Source: Pseudomonas fluorescens | GTDB taxonomy: Bacteria; Pseudomonadota; Gammaproteobacteria; Pseudomonadales; Pseudomonadaceae | Direction of reading: 5' to 3' | NCBI RefSeq assembly: GCF_001648775.1 | Contig: NZ_LVEJ01000022.1 | Coordinates: 83,090-147,089, forward strand | DNA length: 64,000 nt | Part shown: one piece after another, positions 1 to 7,996 of the stretch | Layout: each line of letters starts with the position of its first letter | Numbering within the stretch: the stretch's first letter is position 1 | Position numbers and translations under genes: made by a program | Notes under the pieces: model-generated | Told to the model about the DNA's origin: nothing | The model's input: only the letters and a program-made list of their open reading frames with translations | The model's database searches: none

Positions 1-1
1 C

Positions 2-403
2 TTCGTCACCAACTATTCCGGCATGTCTTCGACCATGGCCCTGGTATTGGCAGCCACGGGTGCGGCGTTCCCGTTCTTCTCACCGTTTCTCGGTTGGCTG
101 GGCGTGTTTCTCACCGGTTCGGATACTTCCTCCAATGCGCTGTTCAGCTCGCTGCAAGCGACCACCGCGCACCAGATCGGCGTCAATGACACCTTGCTCG
201 TGGCGGCAAACACCAGCGGCGGGGTGACCGGCAAAATGATCTCGCCACAATCGATCGCCGTCGCCTGCGCCGCGACCGGGCTGGTGGGCAAGGAATCGGA
301 TCTGTTCCGCTTCACCCTCAAGCACAGCCTATTCTTTGCAACGATTGTCGGTCTGATCACGCTGGCTCAGGCCTACTGGTTCACCGGCATGCTGGTGCAC
401 TAA
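2..403 (+). CDS. lldP: L-lactate permease, C-terminal part (gene starts before the window)
   Basis: The frame is open from the first bases and encodes the last 133 residues of an LldP-type permease, the inner-membrane lactate:proton symporter. The visible part is strongly hydrophobic and carries segments typical of the family end, including TNYSGMSSTMAL, FLTGSDTSSNALFSSLQ and GGVTGKMISPQSIAVA. The full protein should be about 550 residues, so three quarters lie upstream. It is followed by lactate-oxidising enzymes, which supports lactate rather than glycolate as substrate. Identification is by recognition of family sequence. Confidence 0.93.
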   Translation, partial: FVTNYSGMSSTMALVLAATGAAFPFFSPFLGWLGVFLTGSDTSSNALFSSLQATTAHQIGVNDTLLVAANTSGGVTGKMISPQSIAVACAATGLVGKESDLFRFTLKHSLFFATIVGLITLAQAYWFTGMLVH

Positions 404-428
404 ACCTACAAGAAACATTGAAAAAACC

Positions 429-513
429 GACGCCGATCCGTGATTTCGGCGTCAGCAATTCACCACCCGGTCTGTAAGGCTGCTGAAAGCAACGTTCTCT
501 ATATTCAGCAGCC
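429..513 (+). promoter_or_regulatory. Two intercistronic hairpins between lldP and lutA
   Basis: The 150-base gap holds two perfect inverted repeats: GACGCCGA (429-436) with TCGGCGTC (446-453), and GGCTGCTGAA (478-487) with TTCAGCAGCC (504-513). Neither has a T-run, so they are not classical terminators. They may stabilise or process the mRNA, or reduce readthrough from lldP. The role is inferred. Confidence 0.45.
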
Positions 514-553
514 GCAACAGACGGATAACCGGGCCCACCCGGAGACACGCCTG

Positions 554-1378
554 ATGAGCGAGCTTTTTTACAACGCCGTGCCAAACGCGACCCGCGTGGC
601 ACCGCCACTGCCCGAACCTCGGCAATACCCTAGCGAGAAACCGTCGCGGGTCTATCTGTTCGGCACGTGCGTGGTTGACCTGTTCTACCCCGAAGCCGGG
701 ATGGACGCGATTCACTTGCTGGAGCGCGAAGGGATTCGGGTGGAGTATCCGCAAGGACAAAGTTGCTGCGGCCAACCGGCCTACACCTCGGGTTACACCG
801 AGCAGGCGCGGACCGTGGCGCGTTCGCAACTGGCGCTGTTTGCCGGAGATTATCCGGTGGTGGTGCCGTCGGGTTCCTGCGCCGGCATGCTGCGCGAGCA
901 TTACGCCGACTTGTTCAAGGACGAGCCGGACACGTTGAAACAGGTTCAGGCCCTCGCGGCCCGCACCTATGAACTGGCCGAGTTCCTGCTGTTCGTCTGC
1001 AAGGTGCAGCTCAAGGACAGCGGCGCACCGGTGAAAGTCGCGCTGCACACTTCGTGTTCGGCACGCCGCGAAATGAACACCCACCTGCACGGCCGCGAGT
1101 TGTTGGCGCAGTTGAGCAACGTGGAACGGGTCAACCACGACCACGAAAGCGAATGCTGTGGCTTCGGCGGAACATTCAGCGTCCGTATGCCAGACATTTC
1201 CGGCGCGATGGTGGCAGACAAGACAAAAGCACTGAAGGATTCCGGCGCGCACAAGGTGTTGAGTGCCGACTGTGGCTGTTTGATGAACATCAACGGCGCA
1301 TTGGAGAAACAAAAAGAAGCGCTACGCGGGCAACATCTCGCCAGCTTCTTGTGGCAACGAACCGGGGGTGCGCGATGA
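554..1378 (+). CDS. lutA: L-lactate dehydrogenase complex protein LutA/LldE (CCG-domain subunit)
   Basis: This 274-residue protein is the heterodisulfide-reductase-like subunit of the LutABC (LldEFG) L-lactate oxidase complex, which passes electrons from lactate to the respiratory chain. Two cysteine-rich CCG-type domains are visible: SCCGQPAYTSGY near residue 70, then HTSCSARREM, SECCGFGGTFSVRM and ADCGCLMNING in the C-terminal half. I chose the ATG at 554 because GGAGAC lies 8 bases upstream and the homologous region starts there; an in-frame extension to 440 lacks a ribosome site. Its stop overlaps the start of lutB (ATGA), so the two are translationally coupled. Confidence 0.93.
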   Translation: MSELFYNAVPNATRVAPPLPEPRQYPSEKPSRVYLFGTCVVDLFYPEAGMDAIHLLEREGIRVEYPQGQSCCGQPAYTSGYTEQARTVARSQLALFAGDYPVVVPSGSCAGMLREHYADLFKDEPDTLKQVQALAARTYELAEFLLFVCKVQLKDSGAPVKVALHTSCSARREMNTHLHGRELLAQLSNVERVNHDHESECCGFGGTFSVRMPDISGAMVADKTKALKDSGAHKVLSADCGCLMNINGALEKQKEALRGQHLASFLWQRTGGAR

Positions 1379-2829
1379 GCACTTCCGCGATTATTCCTAC
1401 GGTCGCCGTAGAAGAAGATTTCCGCACTCGGGCGCACAACGCCTTGGGTGATCAGCAGTTGCGGAACAACTTCCGTACTGCGATGGATTCACTGATGACC
1501 AAGCGGGCAGCGGCTTTCAGCGATGCCCACGAAAGAGAACATTTGCGCGCACTGGGCAATTCGATCAAAGCCCGCGCGCTGTCCAAGTTGCCCGACCTGC
1601 TCGAGCAACTGGAACAGAACCTGACCCGCAACGGTGTGACAGTGCACTGGGCGGAAACGGTGGACGAGGCCAATGGCATCGTCTTATCGATCATCCGCGC
1701 TCACGAGGCGCGGCAAGTGATCAAGGGCAAATCGATGGTCAGCGAAGAGATGGAGATGAACCATTTCCTCGAGGCTCAAGGCATTGAATGTCTGGAGTCC
1801 GATATGGGGGAGTACATCGTCCAGCTCGACCACGAGAAGCCTTCACACATCATTATGCCGGCGATCCACAAGAATGCCGGTCAGGTCGCGTCCTTGTTCC
1901 ACGACAAACTTGGCGTGGAATACACCAAGGACGTTGACCAACTCATTCAAATCGGTCGCAGAGTCCTGCGGCAGAAATTCTTCGAAGCGGACATCGGCGT
2001 CTCCGGCGTCAACTTCGCCGTGGCCGAAACCGGCACCCTGTTGCTGGTGGAAAACGAAGGCAACGGGCGCATGACCACCACCGTGCCGCCGGTGCATATC
2101 GCCGTAACCGGCATCGAAAAGGTTGTCGAAAATCTCCGCGACGTGGTTCCGTTGTTGTCACTGCTGACCCGCTCGGCGCTGGGCATTCCGATCACTACTT
2201 ACGTCAACATGATCTCCGGCCCGCGCAAGGAACATGAACTCGACGGCCCGCAGGAAGTGCATCTGGTCCTGCTCGACAACGGTCGCAGTCAGGCTTTCGC
2301 CGACAGCGAATTGCGCCAGACCCTGAACTGCATCCGCTGCGGCGCCTGCATGAATCATTGCCCGGTGTACACCCGCGTCGGCGGTCACACCTATGGCGAG
2401 GTGTATCCCGGGCCGATCGGCAAAATCATCACCCCGCACATGGTTGGCCTGGCAAAAGTGCCGGATCACCCGAGTGCGTCATCGCTGTGCGGAGCCTGCG
2501 GTGAAGTGTGCCCGGTAAAAATTCCTATCCCGGCGATCCTGCGGCGCCTGCGCGAAGAAAACGTCAAAGCCCCGGACAGCCCACATCAAGTGATGCGCGG
2601 TCAGGGCAGCAAATATTCGCGCAAGGAACGCTTTATCTGGAACGCCTGGGCCAGGCTCAACAGCTCGCCCACCTTGTATCGACTGTTCGGTTTCTTCGCC
2701 ACGCGCCTGCGTGCGTTGACCCCGAGCAACGTCGGCCCATGGACACAAAACCACAGCGCGCCAAAACCCGCCGCCCGCTCACTGCACGACATGGCCCGCG
2801 AGCATCTGGCCAAACAGGGAGACCGCTGA
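1375..2829 (+). CDS. lutB: L-lactate dehydrogenase complex iron-sulfur protein LutB/LldF
   Basis: The 484-residue protein is the iron-sulfur subunit of the LutABC complex. The N-terminal two thirds form a LUD-type domain (FFEADIGVSGVNFAVAETGT, then ENEGNGRM around residues 200-235). It is followed by two 4Fe-4S motifs, CIRCGACMNHCPVYT starting at residue 319 and CGACGEVCPVKIP about 50 residues later. Length and order match LutB. The start overlaps the lutA stop (ATGA), with GGGGGTG upstream. The stop overlaps the lutC start in the same way. Confidence 0.94.
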   Translation: MSTSAIIPTVAVEEDFRTRAHNALGDQQLRNNFRTAMDSLMTKRAAAFSDAHEREHLRALGNSIKARALSKLPDLLEQLEQNLTRNGVTVHWAETVDEANGIVLSIIRAHEARQVIKGKSMVSEEMEMNHFLEAQGIECLESDMGEYIVQLDHEKPSHIIMPAIHKNAGQVASLFHDKLGVEYTKDVDQLIQIGRRVLRQKFFEADIGVSGVNFAVAETGTLLLVENEGNGRMTTTVPPVHIAVTGIEKVVENLRDVVPLLSLLTRSALGIPITTYVNMISGPRKEHELDGPQEVHLVLLDNGRSQAFADSELRQTLNCIRCGACMNHCPVYTRVGGHTYGEVYPGPIGKIITPHMVGLAKVPDHPSASSLCGACGEVCPVKIPIPAILRRLREENVKAPDSPHQVMRGQGSKYSRKERFIWNAWARLNSSPTLYRLFGFFATRLRALTPSNVGPWTQNHSAPKPAARSLHDMAREHLAKQGDR

Positions 2830-3500
2830 TGAGCGCCAAGCTAAATATCCTCGCCAAGCTGCGGAAAAGTCTGACTGGCGCCACGCCGATTGCCGACAAC
2901 TTCGATGTCGATCTGGTGACACAGCCTTACACCTACAGCGCCGAACAACGCATCCCGCAACTGCGTAAATTGATGGAAGCGGTGCACACCGAAATTCACC
3001 TGACTTCGGGCGAAGAATGGCCGGCGCTGCTTGCGCAATTGTTGCGCGATCGTCAGTTGCCGAGCCTGTTGATCGCGCCGACTACAGCGCATGGGCAACG
3101 CATCACACAGCATTGGGCGAACAATCCCGACCTGCCGACGCTGAAATCCTACGACCGACCGATGGAAGAATGGAAAGCCGAGTTGTTCAACGACACCCCG
3201 GCCAGCCTTACCGGCACCCTAGGCGCCATCGCCGCGACTGGCAGCCTGATCATGTGGCCAACCCGTGAAGAACCCCGGCTGATGAGTTTGGTGCCGCCGG
3301 TGCATTTCGCTCTGCTCAAGGCCAGTGAAATCCGCGACAACTTCTATCAGGTGCAACACGAATTCGAGTGGGCGCAAGGCATGCCAACCAACGCGTTACT
3401 GGTCTCCGGCCCGTCGAAAACTGCCGACATCGAGCAAGTGCTGGCTTACGGCGCTCACGGCCCGAAAGATCTGGTGGTTCTGATCCTGGAGGACCAATGA
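2829..3500 (+). CDS. lutC: Lactate utilization protein LutC/LldG
   Basis: This 223-residue LUD-domain protein is the third component of the LutABC lactate oxidase. Recognisable segments are GTLGAIAATGSLIMWPT, LMSLVPPVHFALLKASEI and the C-terminal LVSGPSKTADIEQVLAYGAHGPKDL, the last being a signature of this family. The ATG at 2829 overlaps the lutB stop (ATGA) and follows GGGAGACCGC. The final four bases are shared with the start of the next gene, so lutA-lutB-lutC-dld form one tightly coupled operon. Confidence 0.93.
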   Translation: MSAKLNILAKLRKSLTGATPIADNFDVDLVTQPYTYSAEQRIPQLRKLMEAVHTEIHLTSGEEWPALLAQLLRDRQLPSLLIAPTTAHGQRITQHWANNPDLPTLKSYDRPMEEWKAELFNDTPASLTGTLGAIAATGSLIMWPTREEPRLMSLVPPVHFALLKASEIRDNFYQVQHEFEWAQGMPTNALLVSGPSKTADIEQVLAYGAHGPKDLVVLILEDQ

Positions 3501-6307
3501 CGCTTCCAGTGAATTTCCTGCGTGATGCGCAGCAACTGATTCCAGCCGAGCGCCGCTTTGATGATCCATTGTCGACATTGGCCTTTGGCACCGACGCCAG
3601 TTTCTATCGGCTGATCCCGAAACTGGTGATCCGTGTCGAGTCTGAAGATGAAGTGGTCGCGCTGCTGAAACTGGCTCAGCGCGATCATGTTCCAGTGACC
3701 TTCCGTGCGGCCGGCACCAGCCTTTCCGGTCAGGCGATCAGCGATTCGGTTTTGATTGTGCTTGGGGATAACTGGAACGCCCGCGAGATTCGCGGCGAAG
3801 GTACGCAGATCCGCCTACAACCCGGCGTGATCGGTGCACAGGCCAACGCATGGCTGGCACCGTTCGGGCGCAAGATCGGTCCGGATCCGGCGTCGATCAA
3901 CGCCTGCAAAATCGGCGGCATTGTTGCCAACAACGCCAGCGGCATGTGCTGTGGCACCGCACAAAACACCTATCACACCCTGGCCGGAATTCGCCTGGTG
4001 CTGGCCGATGGCACGCGCCTGGATACCGAAGACCCGGCGAGTGTTGCGGCATTCCAAGTCAGCCACGGTGATCTGCTCGAACGCCTGGCGACGTTGGGCC
4101 GCGAGACTCGCGCCAACGCCGAACTGGCTGCACGAATCCGCCACAAATACCGTCTGAAAAATACCACCGGCCTGTCACTCAACGCCCTGGTGGATTTCGA
4201 CGAGCCTGTGGATATCTTGAGCCACCTGCTAGTCGGCTCCGAAGGCACCCTCGGCTTCATCAGCGCGGTGACTTACGACACCGTGATCGATCACCCGAAC
4301 AAGGCCTCGGCGCTGATTGTGTTTCCGGATGTGGAGACCTGCTGCAACGCCGTCACCGTGTTGAAAAGCCAACCGGTATCCGCCGTAGAGTTGCTTGATC
4401 GGCGCAGCCTGCGGTCGGTGCAGGACAAGCCCGGCATGCCCGCTTTCGTACAACAGTTGTCGAACAATGCCTGCGCGCTGCTGATCGAATCCCGCGCCGC
4501 GTCTTCCACTTTGCTGCAGGAGCAACTGGCACAGATCATGGCGTCGCTCAGCGGTTTCCCTGTGGAAAAGCAAGTCGACTTCACCGAAGACCCTGCCGAG
4601 AACGCCAAGCTCTGGGCGATCCGCAAAGACACTTTCCCTGCTGTCGGCGCCGTGCGCAAAACCGGCACCACGGTGATCATCGAAGACGTGACCTTCCCGG
4701 TCGAACAACTGGCCATCGGCGTGAACCGCTTGATTGAGCTGTTCGACAAACATGCCTACGACGAAGCGATCCTTTTCGGACACGCGCTGGAAGGCAATCT
4801 GCACTTCGTCTTCACCCAAGGCTTCAACAATCCGGAAGAAGTCGCACGCTATCAAGCGTTCATGGACGACGTCGCGCAACTGGTCGCCGTGGAGTTTGGC
4901 GGTTCGCTGAAGGCTGAACACGGCACCGGCCGCAACATGGCGCCGTTCGTGGAACTGGAATGGGGCAGCGACGCTTATCAACTGATGTGGCAGCTCAAAC
5001 GTCTGCTCGACCCAAATGGCATTCTCAACCCCGACGTGGTGCTCAGCGAAGACCCACAGATCCACCTCAAACACCTGAAACCGCTGCCGGCGGCCGACGA
5101 GATTGTGGATAAGTGCATCGAGTGCGGTTTCTGTGAACCGGTCTGTCCGTCGAAAGGCCTGACCCTCAGCCCGCGCCAGCGCATTGTGATCTGGCGCGAT
5201 ATTCAGGCGAAAAAACGTGCCGGCGTCGACACCACCGAACTGGAAGAAGCCTACGAATACCAAGGCATCGAAACCTGCGCCGCGACCGGTCTGTGCGCGC
5301 AACGTTGTCCTGTAGGGATCAATACCGGCGAGCTGGTGAAAAAACTGCGGGGTCGACACGCGACGCATCAGAAAACCGCTGACTGGATCGAAGGAAATTT
5401 CGCCAAGACCCTGCAAGGCGCACGCTTCACCCTGCACGTGGCCAACGGTGCGCGGATGCTGCTCGGCGCACCGCGTCTGGCGAAGCTTTCGGCAACGATT
5501 ACCCGACTGTCCAAGGGTCAGGTGCCGTTGTGGACGAATGCGATGCCGCAACCGGAGAAGGCCATTCGCTTCAGTCCCAGCGTTTCGGACGAGCGCCCGC
5601 GTGTGGTGTATCTGGCCGCGTGCGTATCGCGAGTCATGGGCCCGGCAGCCGGTGATAAAGAGCAGATGTCGCTCTATGACAAAACCCGTGGACTGCTGGA
5701 AAAGGCCGGTTACCAAGTGGTGTTCCCGGACAATCAGGACAACCTCTGCTGCGGCCAGCCCTTCGCCTCCAAGGGCTACGCCGAGCAGGCCGAACACAAA
5801 CGCCAGGAGTTGATCAGCGCACTGCTGCATGCCAGTCGCGGCGGGCTCGATCCGATCTACTGCGACACCAGCCCGTGCACGCTGCGGCTGGTGCAGGACG
5901 TAGGAGAAACCCGTCTGGATCTGTACGACCCGGTGCGCTTCATCCGTACGCATCTGCTCGATCGACTCGAGTTCTCCCCGCAAGACGCACCGATTGCCGT
6001 ACACGTGACCTGCAGCACGCAACATCTGGGCGAAAGCCAGGCGTTGATTGACCTGGCGCGCAAGTGCAGCAACAACGTGGTGATTCCGGAAGGCATACAT
6101 TGCTGTGGGTTTGCCGGCGACAAAGGCTTCACCACACCGGAGCTGAACAGCCACTCGCTGCGCACGCTGAAGGATGCGGTGCAGCATTGCAGCGAGGGTA
6201 TTTCCACCAGCCGCACCTGCGAGATCGGCCTGACGCAACATGGCGGGATTGACTACCACGGCCTGGTCTATCTGGTGGATCGCGTGACCCGGGCGAGGGC
6301 CTGTTGA
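3497..6307 (+). CDS. dld: FAD/4Fe-4S D-lactate dehydrogenase (quinone-linked, Dld-II type)
   Basis: This 936-residue fusion enzyme oxidises D-lactate to pyruvate at the membrane. Residues about 40-220 form the FAD-binding PCMH domain (FRAAGTSLSGQAISDSVL, IGGIVANNASGMCCG). A FAD-oxidase C-terminal domain follows, with HALEGNLHFVF and LKAEHGTGRNM. From residue 540 comes a ferredoxin-like region (CIECGFCEPVCPSKG, then CAATGLCAQRCPVGI), and two CCG domains close it (NLCCGQPFASKGY near residue 750; HCCGFAGDKGF near the end). The start overlaps the lutC stop, with GGAGG just upstream. The substrate could be another 2-hydroxy acid, but the lactate operon argues for D-lactate. Confidence 0.9.
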   Translation: MTLPVNFLRDAQQLIPAERRFDDPLSTLAFGTDASFYRLIPKLVIRVESEDEVVALLKLAQRDHVPVTFRAAGTSLSGQAISDSVLIVLGDNWNAREIRGEGTQIRLQPGVIGAQANAWLAPFGRKIGPDPASINACKIGGIVANNASGMCCGTAQNTYHTLAGIRLVLADGTRLDTEDPASVAAFQVSHGDLLERLATLGRETRANAELAARIRHKYRLKNTTGLSLNALVDFDEPVDILSHLLVGSEGTLGFISAVTYDTVIDHPNKASALIVFPDVETCCNAVTVLKSQPVSAVELLDRRSLRSVQDKPGMPAFVQQLSNNACALLIESRAASSTLLQEQLAQIMASLSGFPVEKQVDFTEDPAENAKLWAIRKDTFPAVGAVRKTGTTVIIEDVTFPVEQLAIGVNRLIELFDKHAYDEAILFGHALEGNLHFVFTQGFNNPEEVARYQAFMDDVAQLVAVEFGGSLKAEHGTGRNMAPFVELEWGSDAYQLMWQLKRLLDPNGILNPDVVLSEDPQIHLKHLKPLPAADEIVDKCIECGFCEPVCPSKGLTLSPRQRIVIWRDIQAKKRAGVDTTELEEAYEYQGIETCAATGLCAQRCPVGINTGELVKKLRGRHATHQKTADWIEGNFAKTLQGARFTLHVANGARMLLGAPRLAKLSATITRLSKGQVPLWTNAMPQPEKAIRFSPSVSDERPRVVYLAACVSRVMGPAAGDKEQMSLYDKTRGLLEKAGYQVVFPDNQDNLCCGQPFASKGYAEQAEHKRQELISALLHASRGGLDPIYCDTSPCTLRLVQDVGETRLDLYDPVRFIRTHLLDRLEFSPQDAPIAVHVTCSTQHLGESQALIDLARKCSNNVVIPEGIHCCGFAGDKGFTTPELNSHSLRTLKDAVQHCSEGISTSRTCEIGLTQHGGIDYHGLVYLVDRVTRARAC

Positions 6308-6348
6308 AGAAAAATAGAACCCTTGAGTTCGACTGTAGTCCACAGAAT

Positions 6349-6372
6349 AACCCCGACAGATCGGGGTTTTTC
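6349..6372 (+). terminator. Rho-independent terminator of the lactate operon
   Basis: An 8-bp perfect stem, AACCCCGA (6349-6356) with TCGGGGTT (6361-6368), a CAGA loop and a T-run lie 42 bases after the dld stop. Confidence 0.9.
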
Positions 6373-6437
6373 TTCCATACGGTTGCCCGTCCTGACGGCC
6401 AGCGAAGTCTGGACCCACTCGGTTCAAGGAGATACAC

Positions 6438-6716
6438 ATGAAACGTTCTGTACTGTTAGGTCTGTTCGTTACTGCATCGATGATGGCTTCCACTTCGTTC
6501 GCCGCAGACAAGCCTGCTGACCTGTGTGATGCGAATATTCAGACCATCAACAATGCCAAGGGTCAGCTGTCAGCGAATCCGGAACTGAGCCAGCGCGCTA
6601 ACACCAGTGTGAGCAAGGCCGAGGCGCTCAAGGCTCAAGGCAAAATCGACGATTGCATTGCGGAAACCTCGCAAACCATCGTGGAACTGCGCAAATCCAC
6701 CGGCACCAACAACTGA
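6438..6716 (+). CDS. Small exported protein of unknown function
   Basis: This 92-residue protein begins with a clear signal peptide (MKRSVLLGLFVTASMMASTSFA, cleavage expected after SFA). The mature part of about 70 residues is helical and polar, with two cysteines (in DLCDAN and DDCIAE) that could form a disulfide in the periplasm. GGAGATACAC precedes the ATG. I do not recognise a characterised family; similar short exported proteins are common in Pseudomonas. It stands alone between the lactate-operon terminator and tmRNA. Confidence 0.8.
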   Translation: MKRSVLLGLFVTASMMASTSFAADKPADLCDANIQTINNAKGQLSANPELSQRANTSVSKAEALKAQGKIDDCIAETSQTIVELRKSTGTNN

Positions 6717-6725
6717 TTACGTCCC

Positions 6726-6745
6726 GGCCAACCTTCGGGTTGGCC
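6726..6745 (+). terminator. Hairpin with UUCG loop after the small exported protein
   Basis: GGCCAACC (6726-6733), loop TTCG, GGTTGGCC (6738-6745) form a very stable hairpin 10 bases after the stop. The following TTGCGGGC is a poor T-tail, so termination may be partial. Confidence 0.65.
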
Positions 6746-6811
6746 TTGCGGGCTGATTGGCGTACACTGCGCAGGCTTGTTGCTCAAACAGATGTACTGA
6801 GCAATGAGTTC

Positions 6812-7200
6812 GGGGCCGTTTAGGATTCGACGCCGGTTGCGAAACTTTAGGTGCATGCCGACTTGGTAACAGAAGTCGTAAATCCACTGTTGCAACTACT
6901 TATAGTTGCCAATGACGACCAATACGGTGTTGCTCTCGCTGCTTAATTGCAGCTGACAATGCTCCTGGTACCTTCGGGTCCAGCAATCATCAGGGGATGT
7001 CTGTAAACCCAAAATGATTGTCATATAGAACAGAATCGCCGTGCAGTACGTTGTGGACGAAGCGGCTAAAACTTACACAACTCGCCCAAAGCACCCTGCC
7101 CTTCGGGTCGCTGAGGGTTAACTTAATAGAAACGGCTACGCATGTAGTACCGACAGCGGAGTACTGGCGGACGGGGGTTCAAATCCCCCCGGCTCCACCA
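6812..7200 (+). ncRNA. ssrA: Transfer-messenger RNA (tmRNA)
   Basis: tmRNA rescues stalled ribosomes and tags the unfinished peptide. The 5' end GGGGCC at 6812 pairs with GGCTCC before the encoded CCA at 7198-7200, giving the alanyl acceptor stem. The 5' segment GTTTAGGATTCGACGCC and the T-arm GGGGTTCAAATCCCCCC are diagnostic. The tag reading frame lies at 6908-6946. The 3' CCA is genome-encoded. The gene ends at a strong terminator. tmRNA 3' ends are common integration sites, and an accessory block begins just downstream. Confidence 0.98.
6908..6946 (+). other. tmRNA tag-peptide reading frame
   Basis: From the resume codon GCC the frame reads ANDDQYGVALAA and then TAA. The tag is 12 residues and ends in the hydrophobic LAA recognised by ClpXP-type proteases. 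The initial alanine comes from the charged tmRNA in addition to these codons. Confidence 0.93.
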
Positions 7201-7207
7201 ACTCAAT

Positions 7208-7236
7208 AAAAAAGACGTCCACGGACGTCTTTTTTT
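7208..7236 (+). terminator. Rho-independent terminator of tmRNA
   Basis: AAAAAAGACGTCC (7208-7220) pairs with GGACGTCTTTTTT and ends in a run of seven T residues. It begins 8 bases after the CCA of tmRNA. Confidence 0.92.
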
Positions 7237-7419
7237 GTGCCTGAATTTCGGCTAAATCAACGGTTTGTAACTCTTTCGAGAACCATAACGGTTTTTTGAG
7301 TGCCAGCCATCTCGGTATTCCCCGACCTGAAGGGATTGATCCCAAAGCTCATTGCAATAACCTCTCAGGCCAAGCTGGCCGATACGGAACATACGTTCGA
7401 GAAAGTATCACCTCAGCAA

Positions 7420-7438
7420 GCACGACACAGGTTGTCGC
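7420..7438 (+). promoter_or_regulatory. Operator-like box, copy 1
   Basis: The 19-base sequence GCACGACACAGGTTGTCGC occurs here and again at 7705-7723. It contains the inverted repeat CGACA-CAGGT-TGTCG. This copy ends 46 bases before the start of the zinc-ribbon gene. Repetition at nearly the same distance before two genes, next to a WYL regulator gene, suggests a regulator-binding site. Assignment to that regulator is inference. Confidence 0.5.
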
Positions 7439-7484
7439 CCGCCACTGCCATTCTGACTGCACTTGGTAATCATTAGGTGCAGCC

Positions 7485-7694
7485 ATGCCGATCGCCCCCT
7501 CGCCCTTTACCCTCGTCTGCCACTACTGCTCCTGGAAAAAGACCTTTCTTCCAAGCAGTAACGTGCTGGTGCTGAACCGCGACTGGTTCACTCACTGCCC
7601 CATCTGCAGCACCCCTTCACCTCACCGTCGCACGGCCACCTCCAAGGAAGTGCTCAAGACACGGCTGGAAGAATTCCTGACGGTCCATGGCTGA
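7485..7694 (+). CDS. Small zinc-ribbon-like protein
   Basis: This 69-residue protein has two CxxC pairs, CHYC at residues 12-15 and CPIC at 38-41, spaced as in a zinc ribbon. The basic C-terminal tail (PHRRTATSKEVLKTRLEEFL) looks helical. The ATG at 7485 follows AGGTG. No enzyme motif is present, so it is more likely a nucleic-acid or protein adaptor than a catalyst. It is the first gene of the tmRNA-adjacent block and is preceded by the 19-base box. I do not recognise a named family. Confidence 0.7.
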   Translation: MPIAPSPFTLVCHYCSWKKTFLPSSNVLVLNRDWFTHCPICSTPSPHRRTATSKEVLKTRLEEFLTVHG

Positions 7695-7704
7695 ATCTTC
7701 GCTG

Positions 7705-7723
7705 GCACGACACAGGTTGTCGC
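7705..7723 (+). promoter_or_regulatory. Operator-like box, copy 2
   Basis: This is an exact second copy of GCACGACACAGGTTGTCGC. It ends 42 bases before the start of the small membrane peptide at 7766, almost the same spacing as copy 1 to its gene. It lies just after the zinc-ribbon stop codon. Confidence 0.5.
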
Positions 7724-7765
7724 GCCAGCCCCGACAATGCCTCACATCTTCAAGAGGGCTCAACG

Positions 7766-7885
7766 ATGAAAAATCTGCTCGCCACCATCGGACTCTTCGT
7801 GGTGCTGACCAAAGGCTACGCGTTCTACCGCGAATACAGTGAAATGAAGCGCGAACGCGAAGCGCAGCGACCTGCCGCACACTGA
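7766..7885 (+). CDS. One-helix membrane peptide (39 residues)
   Basis: The frame encodes a 39-residue peptide with an N-terminal hydrophobic helix (residues 4-15, NLLATIGLFVVL) and a charged C-terminal half rich in Glu, Arg and Lys (YREYSEMKREREAQR). AGAGGG lies 8 bases before the ATG. It sits between the second 19-base box and the WYL regulator. Its brevity keeps confidence moderate, but the ribosome site and codon use support it. Whether it acts as a toxin, a membrane anchor or a regulatory peptide cannot be told. Confidence 0.55.
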   Translation: MKNLLATIGLFVVLTKGYAFYREYSEMKREREAQRPAAH

Positions 7886-7996
7886 AACAAACCTCTGAAC
7901 AATTGATGGCACAAAGCCATTTGATTGAGTAGGATTCACGCCAACTTGATGCCAGCCTGCTGGCGTTCAGTAGAGACATAAAACCAGGAAGTCACC

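Noticed and set aside
4229..6511. A 760-codon open frame on the minus strand over dld.
   Set aside because: It mirrors dld on the other strand, lacks a ribosome site and has no recognisable domains; high GC makes such shadow frames common.
7018..7209. A small open frame inside tmRNA.
   Set aside because: It overlaps the structural RNA and ends in the CCA region; it is not a gene.
7703..7723. A sigma-54-like promoter in TGGCACGACACAGGTTGTC.
   Set aside because: The GG and GC elements are not correctly spaced, and the first copy of the box lacks the GG.
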